This document shows, piece after piece, positions 25,081 to 35,908 of a stretch of 64,000 nt of DNA. Every line of letters begins with the position of its first letter. Within the stretch, counting starts at the first letter, position 1. Both the position numbers and the translations under genes were made by a program. This DNA comes from Eutrigla gurnardus (taxonomy: Eukaryota; Chordata; Actinopteri; Perciformes; Triglidae). The notes beneath the pieces were generated by a model, which worked only from the letters and a program-made list of their open reading frames with translations, did not search any database and was not told the DNA's origin. The stretch lies in contig OY741281.1 in assembly GCA_963514095.1 (NCBI GenBank), forward strand, positions 12,578,882 to 12,642,881, given 5' to 3'.

Positions 25081-25081
25081 C
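25013..25081. repeat. (CA)n microsatellite
   Basis: 30 perfect CA units, one CG and three more CA. Confidence 0.97.
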
Positions 25082-25842
25082 TGCTCTTCTCTGTTATTTT
25101 CTGTCTCTCAGTTCTCACTTTCACCCCGTTTGCCACCTGTCGGCTCTCGCACTCTCAGCCACTATAGCTTCAGGCAATTAAAAAAATAAACAGAATGTCC
25201 TCGGGTCCCCAGGGTCCATTAATCTTTCTTTTTCCTATTACACCATGTATAACTGGCCTGGCAAGGTGCCTGACCATCAACAATGGGTAACCAGTAGACA
25301 CCCACAACTATGCAGCCCCCACTTCACCAGACACATTTAAGATGTGTCAGCAGCAATTTGGTCATATTTACCACAGCTATATGACATGTTGAGATTAAAT
25401 AGTGATGTGTGGTTATTGGCTTGCCATGGTAACAATAAAGCCCCTTTGGGAGAGTTGGACCTGTGTGTAGATGTTATTTATCGTGTGCAAAAATCAAGGA
25501 AAATAATCTCATATATCATTTTTCACCTCCAATTAACCATGAAGGCATTTGCGTTTCACTCAGCGAGCAGCAGCTGGAATGTGAGAGTGTAGTGAGAACT
25601 GTGGGTCATGAGTGGATGTCAGGGCCATTTTCTTAATACAATAGCTCAAATAAACTTTAGTGGGTGGGAATTCTCATACTGCTAACACCTTCATGTCAAC
25701 ACAGTGGACTAAATCAGAGCAGGAATACGATCAGAGCAGTCATAACAGGGAAAAAATACCTTTGATGTGAAATGGAAAAGGTTCGAGAAGGCGGCACTCA
25801 GCATGTTCTTTTACTCAGAAGCATATGAGTGTTGAACTTTTT

Positions 25843-26270
25843 TAAAAGAATAGACATTTTGCATATTTCTCGGAAATAGCTCTGACCCCCTTCAAAATGT
25901 CAAATTGTTAATTTTACACAAAATCTTTGAACCGATTAAATACACAAGATAAAATATGTCTCCAGTCTCTATTCTAATCTATGATAACTGGTTGCTGGGG
26001 AGCTTCATATTTAGCATAAAGATGGTACAAATTTGTCAAAATTACACAAACAAAAAGGAGGGGAGGCACAAATGTCATGTGACCTGCAAATAGACAGGAA
26101 GTTATCCACAAAGTAATTTTACATGGAAACATTTTTATGTGCAATTCAAATATGTGTCCTATTTGAAAATTGCTTAACACTGCATACATTTAGAAAAATG
26201 GACTGTTCCACGCAATATCATCATCTAATTCTTGACAAGAAAGCAATATTTCCCAAAATGTCAACCTATT
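25843..26270. mobile_element. Inverted-repeat element (MITE-like), copy 3, opposite orientation
   Basis: The left end AATAGACATTTTGCATATTT and the right end AATATTTCCCAAAATGTCAA are approximate inverses. An internal ACTGGTTGCTGG..AGCTTCATATTTAGC reads as the reverse complement of the copy 2 interior. About 430 bases; boundaries approximate. Confidence 0.55.
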
Positions 26271-26630
26271 TAACCCTTCGGCTATCATGATAAAATAGCC
26301 TTTCTTCGGGCCCACACACATGGAAACAAATTGATGTGTTTCATATGTGCATACCTGCTATGGGGGAGTTAAAAAAAAACAGTTTTGGTCATATAATTCA
26401 AAGAGCATTCAGTCTTCTGCTGCTGACCCTTTGGATTTGTCTGTTGTTTTTCCCAGTTTGCTCCCCGGCGGCAAGTGAAGTTACAGCCAAATAGTAAGAT
26501 AGTTCAAGTCCTTCAAAGATACATACATTCATAATCGCCTCCTGCCAGTTGAGGTCAATGTCTCTTACAAGTATATTGCCTCTCCATTGAAAGCTTGTAC
26601 TCCCTGTGGACAGAATAATCTCTCTCTCAG

Positions 26631-26742
<112 letters not shown>

Positions 26743-28440
26743 TGCATGCTTGTTTTACAGTGGATTTCCAAAGGTTGGCAAGGGAACAGCGGGGCAATCT
26801 CCTGACACAAGTCTGCCCTGACATATATGCAGCAGTCTGGAATAGTATACCATAGTGTGCTCGGTGACACACCTCTGTCTGTTTCCATGCTGTAACCTCT
26901 TCCTCTACTCGTCCCACTCTTCCTGTTGTCCAGATGAAAGGAAAAAAGGGGGACTGTCTCCACTCGCTTTCATGAAAGTGAAACGGAGCGTAGAATGGAG
27001 GACTTGCCAAAGGACTGTCAATCCATGAAGCCGGCATGGTACTCGCTACTCTGGGAACAGAGACACACAAACACGCTTGTCGTGGGAATAGATGCATGAT
27101 TTATGTACACTGTCGCCATTACGCCAGGCTAAAGCCCCCACGAGAATCACTATTTATCCAGTGTAATAAATTGGATTAATTATATTTGCCTTAAAATGTT
27201 CTCACTCTCAAGCATCGTTTCCATCGTTGAGGAGGCAACTCTGACTCATATCAGACCGTCGGTGTAGAGAACCAACAGTCCATCCGTCATCTGAACCAGC
27301 GGTGATGTGACACCTGAGCTGCGGTGCCCATATTTTTACAGTTTAAGCAAAATGCTTACTTTGTGTTCTCTTAATCCTGCGTCTATTTTCATAATATTTC
27401 ATTTTTTTCATGGATGTTTTAATAGATTTATGCCATTAGGTATTCTAAAAGTGGCCAGGTTGTTCTAGAGGGCCTTAGGTGTGAAGGAAACTTAGACTGC
27501 CTGCCAAAGTGGTGCAGTCGACCAGAATTTACTGGACTATTTATAATCTACCAATTTGGCTTTTCCTTACTCTACCAGAGGTGAACAAACTCTCAAATGT
27601 CTCTTAAATTATATCCTAATGACATTTTTCTCACTGAGCTTCCTAGTATGACTTCATTGGCCTTCCTTTAACATTTAAAGTGATATTTCACATTTGAAAT
27701 GTTCTTAACATCATATTCATCATCTTTGCTGCTAAACTGTTGGTGACTACCTGGCTATAAATGTTTACATTTGGTCATAGAGTTTTAGAGATGTGGGACA
27801 TCCATTACCCAACATTTGAAAATGTACAAATGACCAATGAAGATGTGGTCTCCACACAGAAAACCACAAATCTCAAACCTATTTTTACAATCTGTACAGT
27901 ACAACAACCTCTATTGTGTGTGTGTTTATGATGTTCTAATGGCACCACAATTGATAAAAACGTGTGGTATGTTTTCTATCTTAATTCCTGGGTTAGTATA
28001 CAATTGCACAATTTTAGTTCAGCTTAGATTCATGTCAAAATCATTAAAATCAGCTATCCTGAGAAGCTCCATTGTCATTTTGGGGCTGAAATTCCCACTT
28101 CCATCATGCAGAAGCAAGGATGCTCATACTGATGATAGGATTTAACTTGATTAACTCAATCAGACAGTTACCCCCTCAAATCAAAAATAATATGTTACCT
28201 TACTGCTTACCTGTAGTGCTAGTTATCATGCTAGATTGTTTTGGTGCGAGTCACCTAGTATGGAGGTCCCATTCATATATGGGATGCTGGACAAATAGGC
28301 CTATTAAATAAATATCATGACGAGTTGACACAAATGCATGCATGATACATAATAATAATACAAAATATTCAAACATTACCTCACCTCCACTTAAGTTGCC
28401 AAATATATTTGAATACTTGTCCAAAGAAAAGGCAAATTGT

Positions 28441-28666
28441 TTGAACCTGTCAGGCTGGATAGAGATGCAAAGCGGCTTCTGGCTTTCACAGATCTACACA
28501 AGATCCCGTTAGCCGGCTCGGCTGCAGTAACAGGAGTCACCATATGCATGCGTCCCATCCACAGTCCACATTCCTTTAAACGGAGGCTGGCGGAGGGGCG
28601 TGCGTTGGCAGTCGGTCTTTTTTCACTCCAGCAGGGACACTGTGCACCCACCGAGAGAGATTCACC
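28441..28666 (+). promoter_or_regulatory. txndc5: Putative txndc5 promoter and 5' UTR
   Basis: This is the region immediately upstream of the txndc5 start. It is more GC-rich than its flanks, with GGAGGGGCGTGCG near 28591. An in-frame TAA at 28577-28579 followed by no other ATG supports translation from 28667. I see no ER-stress response element (CCAAT-N9-CCACG) or TGACGTGG site here, although the mammalian gene is an ER chaperone; such an element could lie further upstream or in intron 1. The transcription start is unknown. Confidence 0.4.
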
Positions 28667-28851
28667 ATGGCCTCAGCACTGAATTGCACTCCCTTCATGT
28701 TGTGTTTTATTTATTTGTCGTTACTGTTTGCCAGCGTGCTTTGCGACGCCGATGCAGAAGAAGATGAGCATGCCAAGCACACGTACACGGTGGAGATGTT
28801 CAACGAGGCGGTGCCCACTGCACCCCACTTTGTCATGTTTTACGCCCCATG
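28667..28851 (+). CDS. txndc5: txndc5 exon 1
   Basis: It encodes the signal peptide, the acidic DADAEEDEHAKH stretch and the first beta strands up to FYAPW. The donor ATG|GTAAGT splits the Trp codon. Confidence 0.95.
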
Positions 28852-31800
28852 GTAAGTGCACAGTTAGCTGGTTCACAAGTTGTTCTCACCCCTGACAATG
28901 TTGAATACATGGACACCCCCTTTACATCGATAACAGGGCGGAATGCTTAAAGACAGTGGGATTAGAGCTAACCGGCAAGTTAGCCAACAAGCTAGGGGCT
29001 AGTGTGCTACCTGGCCCCGTTTTTCTGGACAACCGGTGTGGTTAGCTTAGCTGCTAACTAGCATAGCCAAAGAGTTGGCCACTTCTCTGGACCGGATCAC
29101 TTTTCACATGGGCCTCGGTGCTGTAAATGCTCACCAACCGTTTAAACTAAGTTACAAGCGTAACAACGAACATTTAAAGGGGTTTTTTTTTTAACAATTA
29201 CAACGGTTCGCGACACTTTGCTTATTTGCATGAGTGCAGACACAGTCAGTTGCGGCTCATAGTTGTAGTTTGGGGGAGCTGTGCTTACGTGGCACGCACT
29301 GATTGAGTGACGCTATCTGTCAGCGGTCCAAAAGATGCGGTAGGATTAGAAGTCCCATTAACTCCCACGGGTGATGTTATCTCCCGGAAATAGTGATAAA
29401 TAGTTAATCACTGCAACAAAGCATAATTACCAACCTTCTCTGGTTGTTCTTCAGAAGAATCTTGGATGAGAGGCAAACATTTCAAAACCCTGAAGCAAGT
29501 CCATTTGCCTACAATAAAGCTTTCAAAGATCACCATCACCTGGATGACTGATACTCTTCAGTCAACCCTGAAATATCGATCTATTTAGTTCTAGAAATAA
29601 TTACAAGTCTGAACAGAAAAATAAGAGGCCTGTCTCCTTTATTATTCTTTTTGATCATTCAGAGGAGAGGACGTAGGACTGTAGTAGGTTAAAAAAAAAG
29701 CACTCCCTCAGACACACCACTCTTGTCTTCAAGACTTCATGTCATCTTCATCACAGGCTGGTCAGTTCGGATAGGTTGTGTGCAAAATATGTTTAGGACC
29801 GGACCAAAAATATGTTAAAGCTTTGAGAAAAATGTATGTTTTATACTGACTTTTTTTTTTTTTTTTTTTACCACTGTTGTGTATAGGTGCGGCCATTGCC
29901 AGAGGTTACAGCCGACATGGAATGAACTGGCAGACAAATACAACAACATGGACGAGCCCCTAGTGTATGTGGTCAAAGTAGACTGCGTCCCGGACACCAA
30001 GTTCTGTTCCAATATCCACGGGGTTAGGGGCTACCCCACGTAAGTACTTGTTGCACCAATTCATCCTTTCATAGTAATCCGTTGGCATGCATTGTATCAG
30101 CATTTTTTTCAACTAACTAAAAAATCTTGTAAAAAAGAATGCATTGGCTGTTACATGTAGGCTTAAAATGGTTCATCACTGATTGACAGACAGGTGATAC
30201 ATTGGCCTGCATTCAGTTGAATATTCTGCCAGTATCTTAATGACATCCACTTAAATCTTGGATGTTGCTGACTGCATGTTGTACCTGTAAACACAGCAGT
30301 CTCTGGATAATCATTGACAGATGTTTCATAACCAAACGGAGCTTGTAATGATGAGACTTAGAGACTAGTGACTCTAAGTGGATGCTTGGGTCATTGAGTT
30401 TTAGTAAACTTTCTTGTGAAGCTTGTGGGTGTGGATCATAAGTCTGCCATGCTACATTCAATTTTGTTTTCTGTTACATATAGGCTAAAGTTGTTTCGGC
30501 CAGACCAGGAGTCAGTGAAGTACCAGGGACCCAGAGATCTACAGTCTCTGGAGACCTGGATGCTGAAGACACTCCAGGAGGACCCTTCGGTGAGTCACCT
30601 TCATGGTTTATAACGCTTCACGTTTATAAACGAGTGAACCTTGCAGAAGAACAGTGGTGTTCATAGATGTTGTGTGTCCTCCAGGAACCAGAGAGTGAGC
30701 AGGAGCCTCCTAAAGCCCCAGAGGCCAAACAGGGAATGTATGAGCTCACTGCTCTCAACTTTAAGACCCACATAGCCAAAGGTAAAGCTCTAGTAGAACG
30801 TATGCTGTTTAATACTTCATGGAAGTTCTCTAACACTTAACCTAAGCAAAGAATATTTAACTTCATCTTGTGTATGTGTGCAGCTGCATCCTGCCTACAA
30901 CCCTCACATTTTAAACACACTGTCAATTTCCAACCAGACGCAGCAGTGTTTCTGGATCCCTCCTTAGAGAATGAAAACACCTCATTGCCTTGATTGACAT
31001 AACTGACATTTCAACACGGGCACCTGAGCCACAATCCACAACGTCCGTCAACTCGACCCGACTGTATAACACTTGTCTCCTGTCACCTCACGTTTCTGGG
31101 TTTTCAGACAACGACTGCAAAAATAAACAGTGCTCACAATAATTGTCTCGTTGGAAATTGTGGCTTTTAAGCTCTGCTGAAGTCGAATGTTTTGAAGAAA
31201 AATAAATTATTTCTTGTTTGGAGACGAAAAAAGGCAGGCGATGACATAGGCAGTTCTGAAACAGTGTTTATAGGTTCCACCTTCACATGCTGGCAACAGA
31301 ACACCAATAAACGTTGTGTAATTGGTTATGTGTAACCTCTGTATAGAGGTGTATATTTTCATTTAACGCAGGTTGAGTTGAGTTTGTTGTGGAATCAACT
31401 TTTTCTCCATCAGATCAATGGGAACACATAAACTTGCCTCACATTAGTCCACAATTGTGCACTTGTGTGTAATGTCCATGTGGAAATTGGTCTACAGCAC
31501 AGAATTTAACTTTATACTTACTTATTGTTTTATTTTGTTATTTTCTTTCTATTTGGGTTTTATTGTCTTGCTGCTTATCTGCGGTTTCCTTTTCTTAATT
31601 GCTGTCTTCTTGCTTCAGGTGCCCATTTTGTCAAGTTCTTTGCCCCATGGTGCGGTCACTGCAAAGCCATGGCACCAACCTGGGAGCAGCTGGCCACCAC
31701 CTTTGAGCACTCTGATGACATCAAGATAGGGAAGGTGGGTTCTTCAGGTTGTATACCTTCTCACAGGTTCATGTCCAGCCACTCATAATTAACAAGATAT

Positions 31801-34800
31801 CAAATATTAAATAATAAAACACCACATACTGTGACATGGGTATGATTGGGGCTAGCACAAAAGTATCACATTTTACAATAATGGCCTTCTTTGTTTACGC
31901 AAAAAGAAATTTTCCCTTGTGGGTTTTTTTTTTTTACCCAACTTGCAATATGAGCTGCCTTCTTTTGTCCTTTTTATACTGTTCCTGTTGTGCTCAATTT
32001 ACTCTCATCATTGTTACGTGAAGCTCCTTTACACCACAGATGCAATCACCTGGTTACCATGGCAATAATGCTTTACATTCATGACAAAAATACACTAATC
32101 TACATCGTAAAAGAAAGAATGAGGCTGTGCAGAAGATTCCAAAAATTCAGGCCAACTCCTTGTTAACTTTTCAAAGGGGAGCAAAAGAAAGCAACTTTAT
32201 TTGGAAACGTTACAAACTGTCATGGATATGCACAGATCAACAATGGAGGGATCTACAGCGGGTGATTAAAATCACCCAGAACATCATTGGTTCCCATCGA
32301 CTGAGCATTAGTGATATTGGTGACAAGAGGTGCCTGCAGAGAGCCCAAAGGATATTAAAAGATAAAACCCACCCAGCCACAGCCTCTTCACCCTGCTGCC
32401 GTCTGGCAAGAGATGTAGAACAGCTGCCGTTCCACCAGACTTCAGAGCTGCTTCTTTCCTCAGGTGCTGAGACTCCTAAATGCATCCTCCACCAAATAAT
32501 ATAATTATTATTTTTTTTTTTTTTTGTATTTTCTTATGTTGCAAATATAGGACTAGAAGCAGAATTTTGTTGCACAACCCCGTACTAAAACAATAAATGC
32601 ATCTTGAACTTTAGTAGAACAGGATGCGTGAGAAGCTGCCTGTTTGCATATCCTGTTATTAAACACACACCTTAATTAGATTTGCATTGGTGTTTTATTT
32701 GAGTGTAATAACACATGTTAATGTATTTATGATCTAGGTGGACTGCACACAGCACTATGAGGCGTGCTCTGAGAACGGCGTACGGGGATATCCCACACTG
32801 ATCTTCTTCAACAATGGACAGAAGGTACGGGAGACTGCGACAGACTTTCCATTCCAAATGTTGCATGTACAGCTATTCAACACATGCCTGTATCTGACCT
32901 GCTGCCACCGCGCTTGTCATGTTCTTTCTCTTCAACACCTTCTAAGATTTACTGCAAACCGTAACAACCTCCATGACATTACATCATAGTGGGATGGTTA
33001 CACATGAATATTACAAATACTGCCATATCAATGCCAACTGCCATCATATGATTACACTGGCGCCATTGAAGATCTGAGTTTAACAATGATTGAAAAGAGT
33101 AAGTATGGTATTCATTTGAGTGTTTTTGCCTTTCTGTAGACCGATCAGTACAAAGGAAAACGAGACCTGGACTCCTTCAAAGACTTTGTGGACAACCAAC
33201 TGAAGGCTGCTGTTGCTCAGGAACAAGAACAGGAACCAAGTGAGGAACAAAAAGCAAACGAGATCCCCACTGACGAGCCAGCCAAAGAGGAAGTGAAGGT
33301 AGGTGTGAACATCAAAACCATACACAAGTTCATGCAGGCTTTCACACATTCAGAAATGATCAAAACATGTTTCAAAAATAATTCTTCAGTTGCTCTAATA
33401 TGTTGAAATGATTCTGCCTGGCATTTAAAAGGCTTTAGACACCTGACCATACTTAGAAAATATATGTACTGAATGCTGGTATCCAACCAAGCTACTCAAG
33501 GCTAACAGTCCATATCTTCTGACCTTTATTGGCAATTTGCTTTGCATGCTGTGAAAGGACTTTGTAGTACAGTACAATCACGGAGGTTTCATTAGGACGT
33601 CCAGAAAGTATGTTGCCATCTTTACCTAAAGATATCTTGAGTTATTGGCAGTAATGGCAGAGATACTTACAACTTTTATTTGGAAGTAAAACTAATAACT
33701 ATGAGTAAAACTGTTAATACCACACGGCAAACGTCCAGTATTTAAATTTTGTCTTCAAATGAAGAGTGAAGGATGTGTTCATCACAGCATTGGTTCAAAG
33801 TGTAGATTTCAATCCTAATATAATGCTGGATAGTTAACTGAATAATAATGTATCATAGATAATCTGTTTCTAGGCAAATCCTGAAATGCACTACAGTAGA
33901 GTCAGTAGTAAAGTTGAGTTGTAGATTTCGTATGTGCTTTAGGGGCTTTCTGTACGTTAGGTCTGGTTTAGTGAGTTAGAATATAATGTTGGTGTTTCTT
34001 CCCATGAGCCAGTGTGTATTTCAGCAGTGACCATAGGTTGCTGGTAGATTTGGGTGTTTGATGACACTGTCATGGTTCGAGTGTTGCTGAGGACCTGTGA
34101 AAGTGCAGTTGCAAGTGTGAAGTTATTCGTATGAGCAATTCTTGAGAAAACCAGAGGATAAGCACACTGCAGGAGTGTCATAAAAGTCATAGTAAATTCC
34201 TAAAATATGTCATAGTAGTGTCTTTAAAAAAAAGTCAAAGTATTGTATGCCATGAAAATGTCACAAAAATCATAGTTTTTTTTTCATTATATGAAAAAAT
34301 GTAATTAAAAGGTCGTAGTATAAGTCAAATATAGTTTATCATGAGAAATCTTATACAAAATCATAGTATATTCTATTTAAGTCTTTGTATAGTATGCCAT
34401 GAAAATGTCCTAGTATGTCATAGAAAATCACAAGTATGTAGTACAAGAATCACAAGTATGCCCTAAAATATAAAACTATCATTAAAAATGTCAGTATTTT
34501 TTGTGACTGTACTTCATAAAAAAGTTGTATAGTGGTATGCCATTGGGGGGAAAAAAGATCAGAAAATCTAATGTAATGTCATGACAAATGTTATACAAAA
34601 TGCTCATAGTATAGTCATTAAAATATTATATAGTACTATAGTAATTATAGTACCTTTTTCAAGCCAGTCATTAATCATAAGGATCATCACAATTCAGCAC
34701 AGCTCTATATCTGATTTTCTTTTCTCTCTGCAGTCCAGTGTGTTGGACCTCACAGAGACCAACTTTGATGAGACCGTGGCCAAGGGCCTCACCTTCATCA

Positions 34801-35908
34801 AATTCTACGCTCCATGGTGAGATCATCGCTTTATTATCCACCAGTTATATAAATATGTCTGTCACTTTAAGTGATGTCATTCCTGTGTTATCCTGCTGTC
34901 AACCGTAGGTGTGGCCACTGTAAGAACCTCGCTCCAACATGGGAGGATCTTTCCACGAAGGAGTTTTCCGGCCTCACCGATGTCAAGATCGCCAAAGTGG
35001 ACTGCACTATTGAGCGCACGCTCTGCAACAAGTACTCCGTAAGTCTCCCACAATAAATACTCTGAAGACATCATCTAGATGGAACATGCAGCACTCTGTA
35101 TCTCTTCTCATGTACCCTTTTGTCAGCTTCTTAATTTCCTGGAGATTAAGAGTTATACAGGATGTAATAAAGCGAAGATGACGGGTTTATCACGGAGCCA
35201 TAAAACAATGTAACTGCCACATACTTTAATTGGATGCTACACATCCCTTATTTCTAAAGCAGATTCAACACGGTCATCAGTGAAGAAATGTTGGCACACA
35301 AACGATCAGCTTTGATCATTAATCCAACTTATCACTGTATAAAATGTAAGTTGTACTGCTTGCAAAATTACGGCGCCAGAGTTCAACAGTTCAGTTATGT
35401 TTCTGAAGACTTCAGATAATTCACTAATATAATGTAGCTGTTCTGTTTTTTTTATTTTTTTTTTTATATCCAATATTTTCTCATTTAAAACTTCACATCT
35501 CAAAGTCGGGCAGGTTTTTCCACTGTGATTTTAACTTGTATTTATGGATCTGTCGATTAGTCAGCAACACATCTTAAAATCATTAAGTTTGGTAGAGAAG
35601 AAGAGCTGATTAAGTTATTAGGAGTTTTCTGAAGCCAAGTTTCTTTCAACTTCATTCAGACATAATTTGGAAACTGTGACTGTTAGATATTTTCACACTA
35701 CCTGCAGCATAACAATTACATGGTTTTGAAAGATGACAAAGCACACTGAATGAGCCGCTGTTGTTGTTCTGCCCTCTTTATTCAGGTTCGGGGTTACCCC
35801 ACCTTGATCCTCTTCAGGGCGGGGGAGCAGGGTGACGAGCATCACGGCGGGCGGGACTTGGAGAGCCTACACAGCTTTGTGATGAGGCAGGCAAGAGACG
35901 AGCTGTAG
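28667..35908 (+). CDS. txndc5: Thioredoxin domain-containing protein 5 (ERp46, protein disulfide isomerase)
   Basis: ER-lumenal thiol-disulfide oxidoreductase that introduces disulfides into secretory proteins. The coding exons are 28667-28851, 29887-30039, 30484-30589, 30685-30781, 31619-31734, 32738-32824, 33140-33298, 34734-34816, 34909-35038 and 35786-35908; together they give 1239 nt and 412 residues (human 432). A hydrophobic signal peptide covers about residues 8-26. Three thioredoxin folds follow, each with CGHC preceded by APW (Cys63-Cys66, Cys192-Cys195, Cys330-Cys333) and each with a cis-Pro loop (VRGYPT). Linkers 1-2 and 2-3 are acidic and Gln/Glu-rich. The C-terminus is RDEL, an ER-retrieval signal. 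The start has a strong context (CACCATGG). All junctions are GT/AG and in phase. Convergent with bmp6. Confidence 0.97.
28852..29886 (+). other. txndc5: txndc5 intron 1
   Basis: 1035-base intron. Its first 500 bases are fairly CpG-containing and could carry promoter-proximal elements. The 3' end has a T run of about 20 (29851-29870) serving as a polypyrimidine tract. Intron 2 (30040-30483) and intron 4 (30782-31618) are plain; nothing further was seen in them. Confidence 0.7.
29887..30039 (+). CDS. txndc5: txndc5 exon 2
   Basis: The acceptor is GTATAG after a long T run. It encodes CGHCQRLQPTW, active site 1, through KVDC to GVRGYP; the donor AC|GTAAGT splits the Thr codon. Confidence 0.95.
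30484..30589 (+). CDS. txndc5: txndc5 exon 3
   Basis: The acceptor is ATATAG and the donor is TCG|GTGAGT; 106 nt. It encodes the end of thioredoxin domain 1 (KLFRPDQ, VKYQGPRD, LETWML). Confidence 0.95.
30685..30781 (+). CDS. txndc5: txndc5 exon 4
   Basis: The acceptor is CTCCAG and the donor is AAAG|GTAAAG; 97 nt. It encodes the acidic linker and the first strand of domain 2 (YELTALNF). Intron 3 before it is only 95 bases. Confidence 0.94.
31619..31734 (+). CDS. txndc5: txndc5 exon 5
   Basis: The acceptor is TGCTTCAG and the donor is AAG|GTGGGT; 116 nt. It holds HFVKFFAPW and CGHC (active site 2) in one uninterrupted exon, unlike domains 1 and 3. Confidence 0.95.
32110..32615 (+). mobile_element. 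LINE relic (C-terminal reverse transcriptase region and 3' tail) in txndc5 intron 5
   Basis: The translation in one frame contains LQRVIKITQNIIG and RILKDKTHPA. These resemble the region after the reverse-transcriptase domain of fish L2/Rex-type non-LTR elements. The expected LLPSG-like motif falls in another frame, so a frameshift lies near 32395. An A/T-rich 3' tail with CAATAAA and TTGAACT follows, typical of such LINE ends. It is 5'-truncated, non-functional and in the same sense as txndc5. Only the last 130 or so codons survive, so the clade assignment is uncertain. Confidence 0.75.
32738..32824 (+). CDS. txndc5: txndc5 exon 6
   Basis: The acceptor is GATCTAG and the donor is AAG|GTACGG; 87 nt, 29 codons. 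It encodes VDCTQHYE to VRGYPT and IFFNNGQK of domain 2. Confidence 0.95.
33140..33298 (+). CDS. txndc5: txndc5 exon 7
   Basis: The acceptor is TTCTGTAG and the donor is AAG|GTAGGT; 159 nt. It encodes the end of domain 2 (YKGKRDLDSF) and a Gln/Glu-rich linker. Confidence 0.94.
34185..34640 (+). repeat. Degenerate AT-rich minisatellite in txndc5 intron 7
   Basis: The sequence is built from variants of GTCATAGTATAGTATG followed by TCATAAAAAA, with many substitutions. It is the same unit as the larger array in bmp6 intron 6 but more decayed. The rest of intron 7 (33299-34184) is plain AT-rich sequence. Confidence 0.75.
34734..34816 (+). CDS. txndc5: txndc5 exon 8
   Basis: The acceptor is CTCTGCAG and the donor is ATG|GTGAGA; 83 nt. 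It encodes LDLTETNFDET and FIKFYAPW, and splits the Trp codon exactly as exon 1 does. Confidence 0.95.
34909..35038 (+). CDS. txndc5: txndc5 exon 9
   Basis: The acceptor is CCGTAG and the donor is TCC|GTAAGT; 130 nt. It encodes CGHCKNLAPTWEDL (active site 3) through KVDC and NKYS. Intron 8 before it is only 92 bases. Confidence 0.95.
35786..35908 (+). CDS. txndc5: txndc5 exon 10 with stop codon
   Basis: The acceptor is TTATTCAG; 41 codons including TAG at 35906-35908. It encodes VRGYPTLILF, a His/Gly-rich turn and the terminal RDEL ER-retrieval signal. Confidence 0.95.
   Translation, partial: VRGYPTLILFRAGEQGDEHHGGRDLESLHSFVMRQARDEL

Noticed and set aside
28441..28666. ER-stress response element in the txndc5 promoter
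   Set aside because: No CCAAT-N9-CCACG or TGACGTGG arrangement was found within the bases examined.
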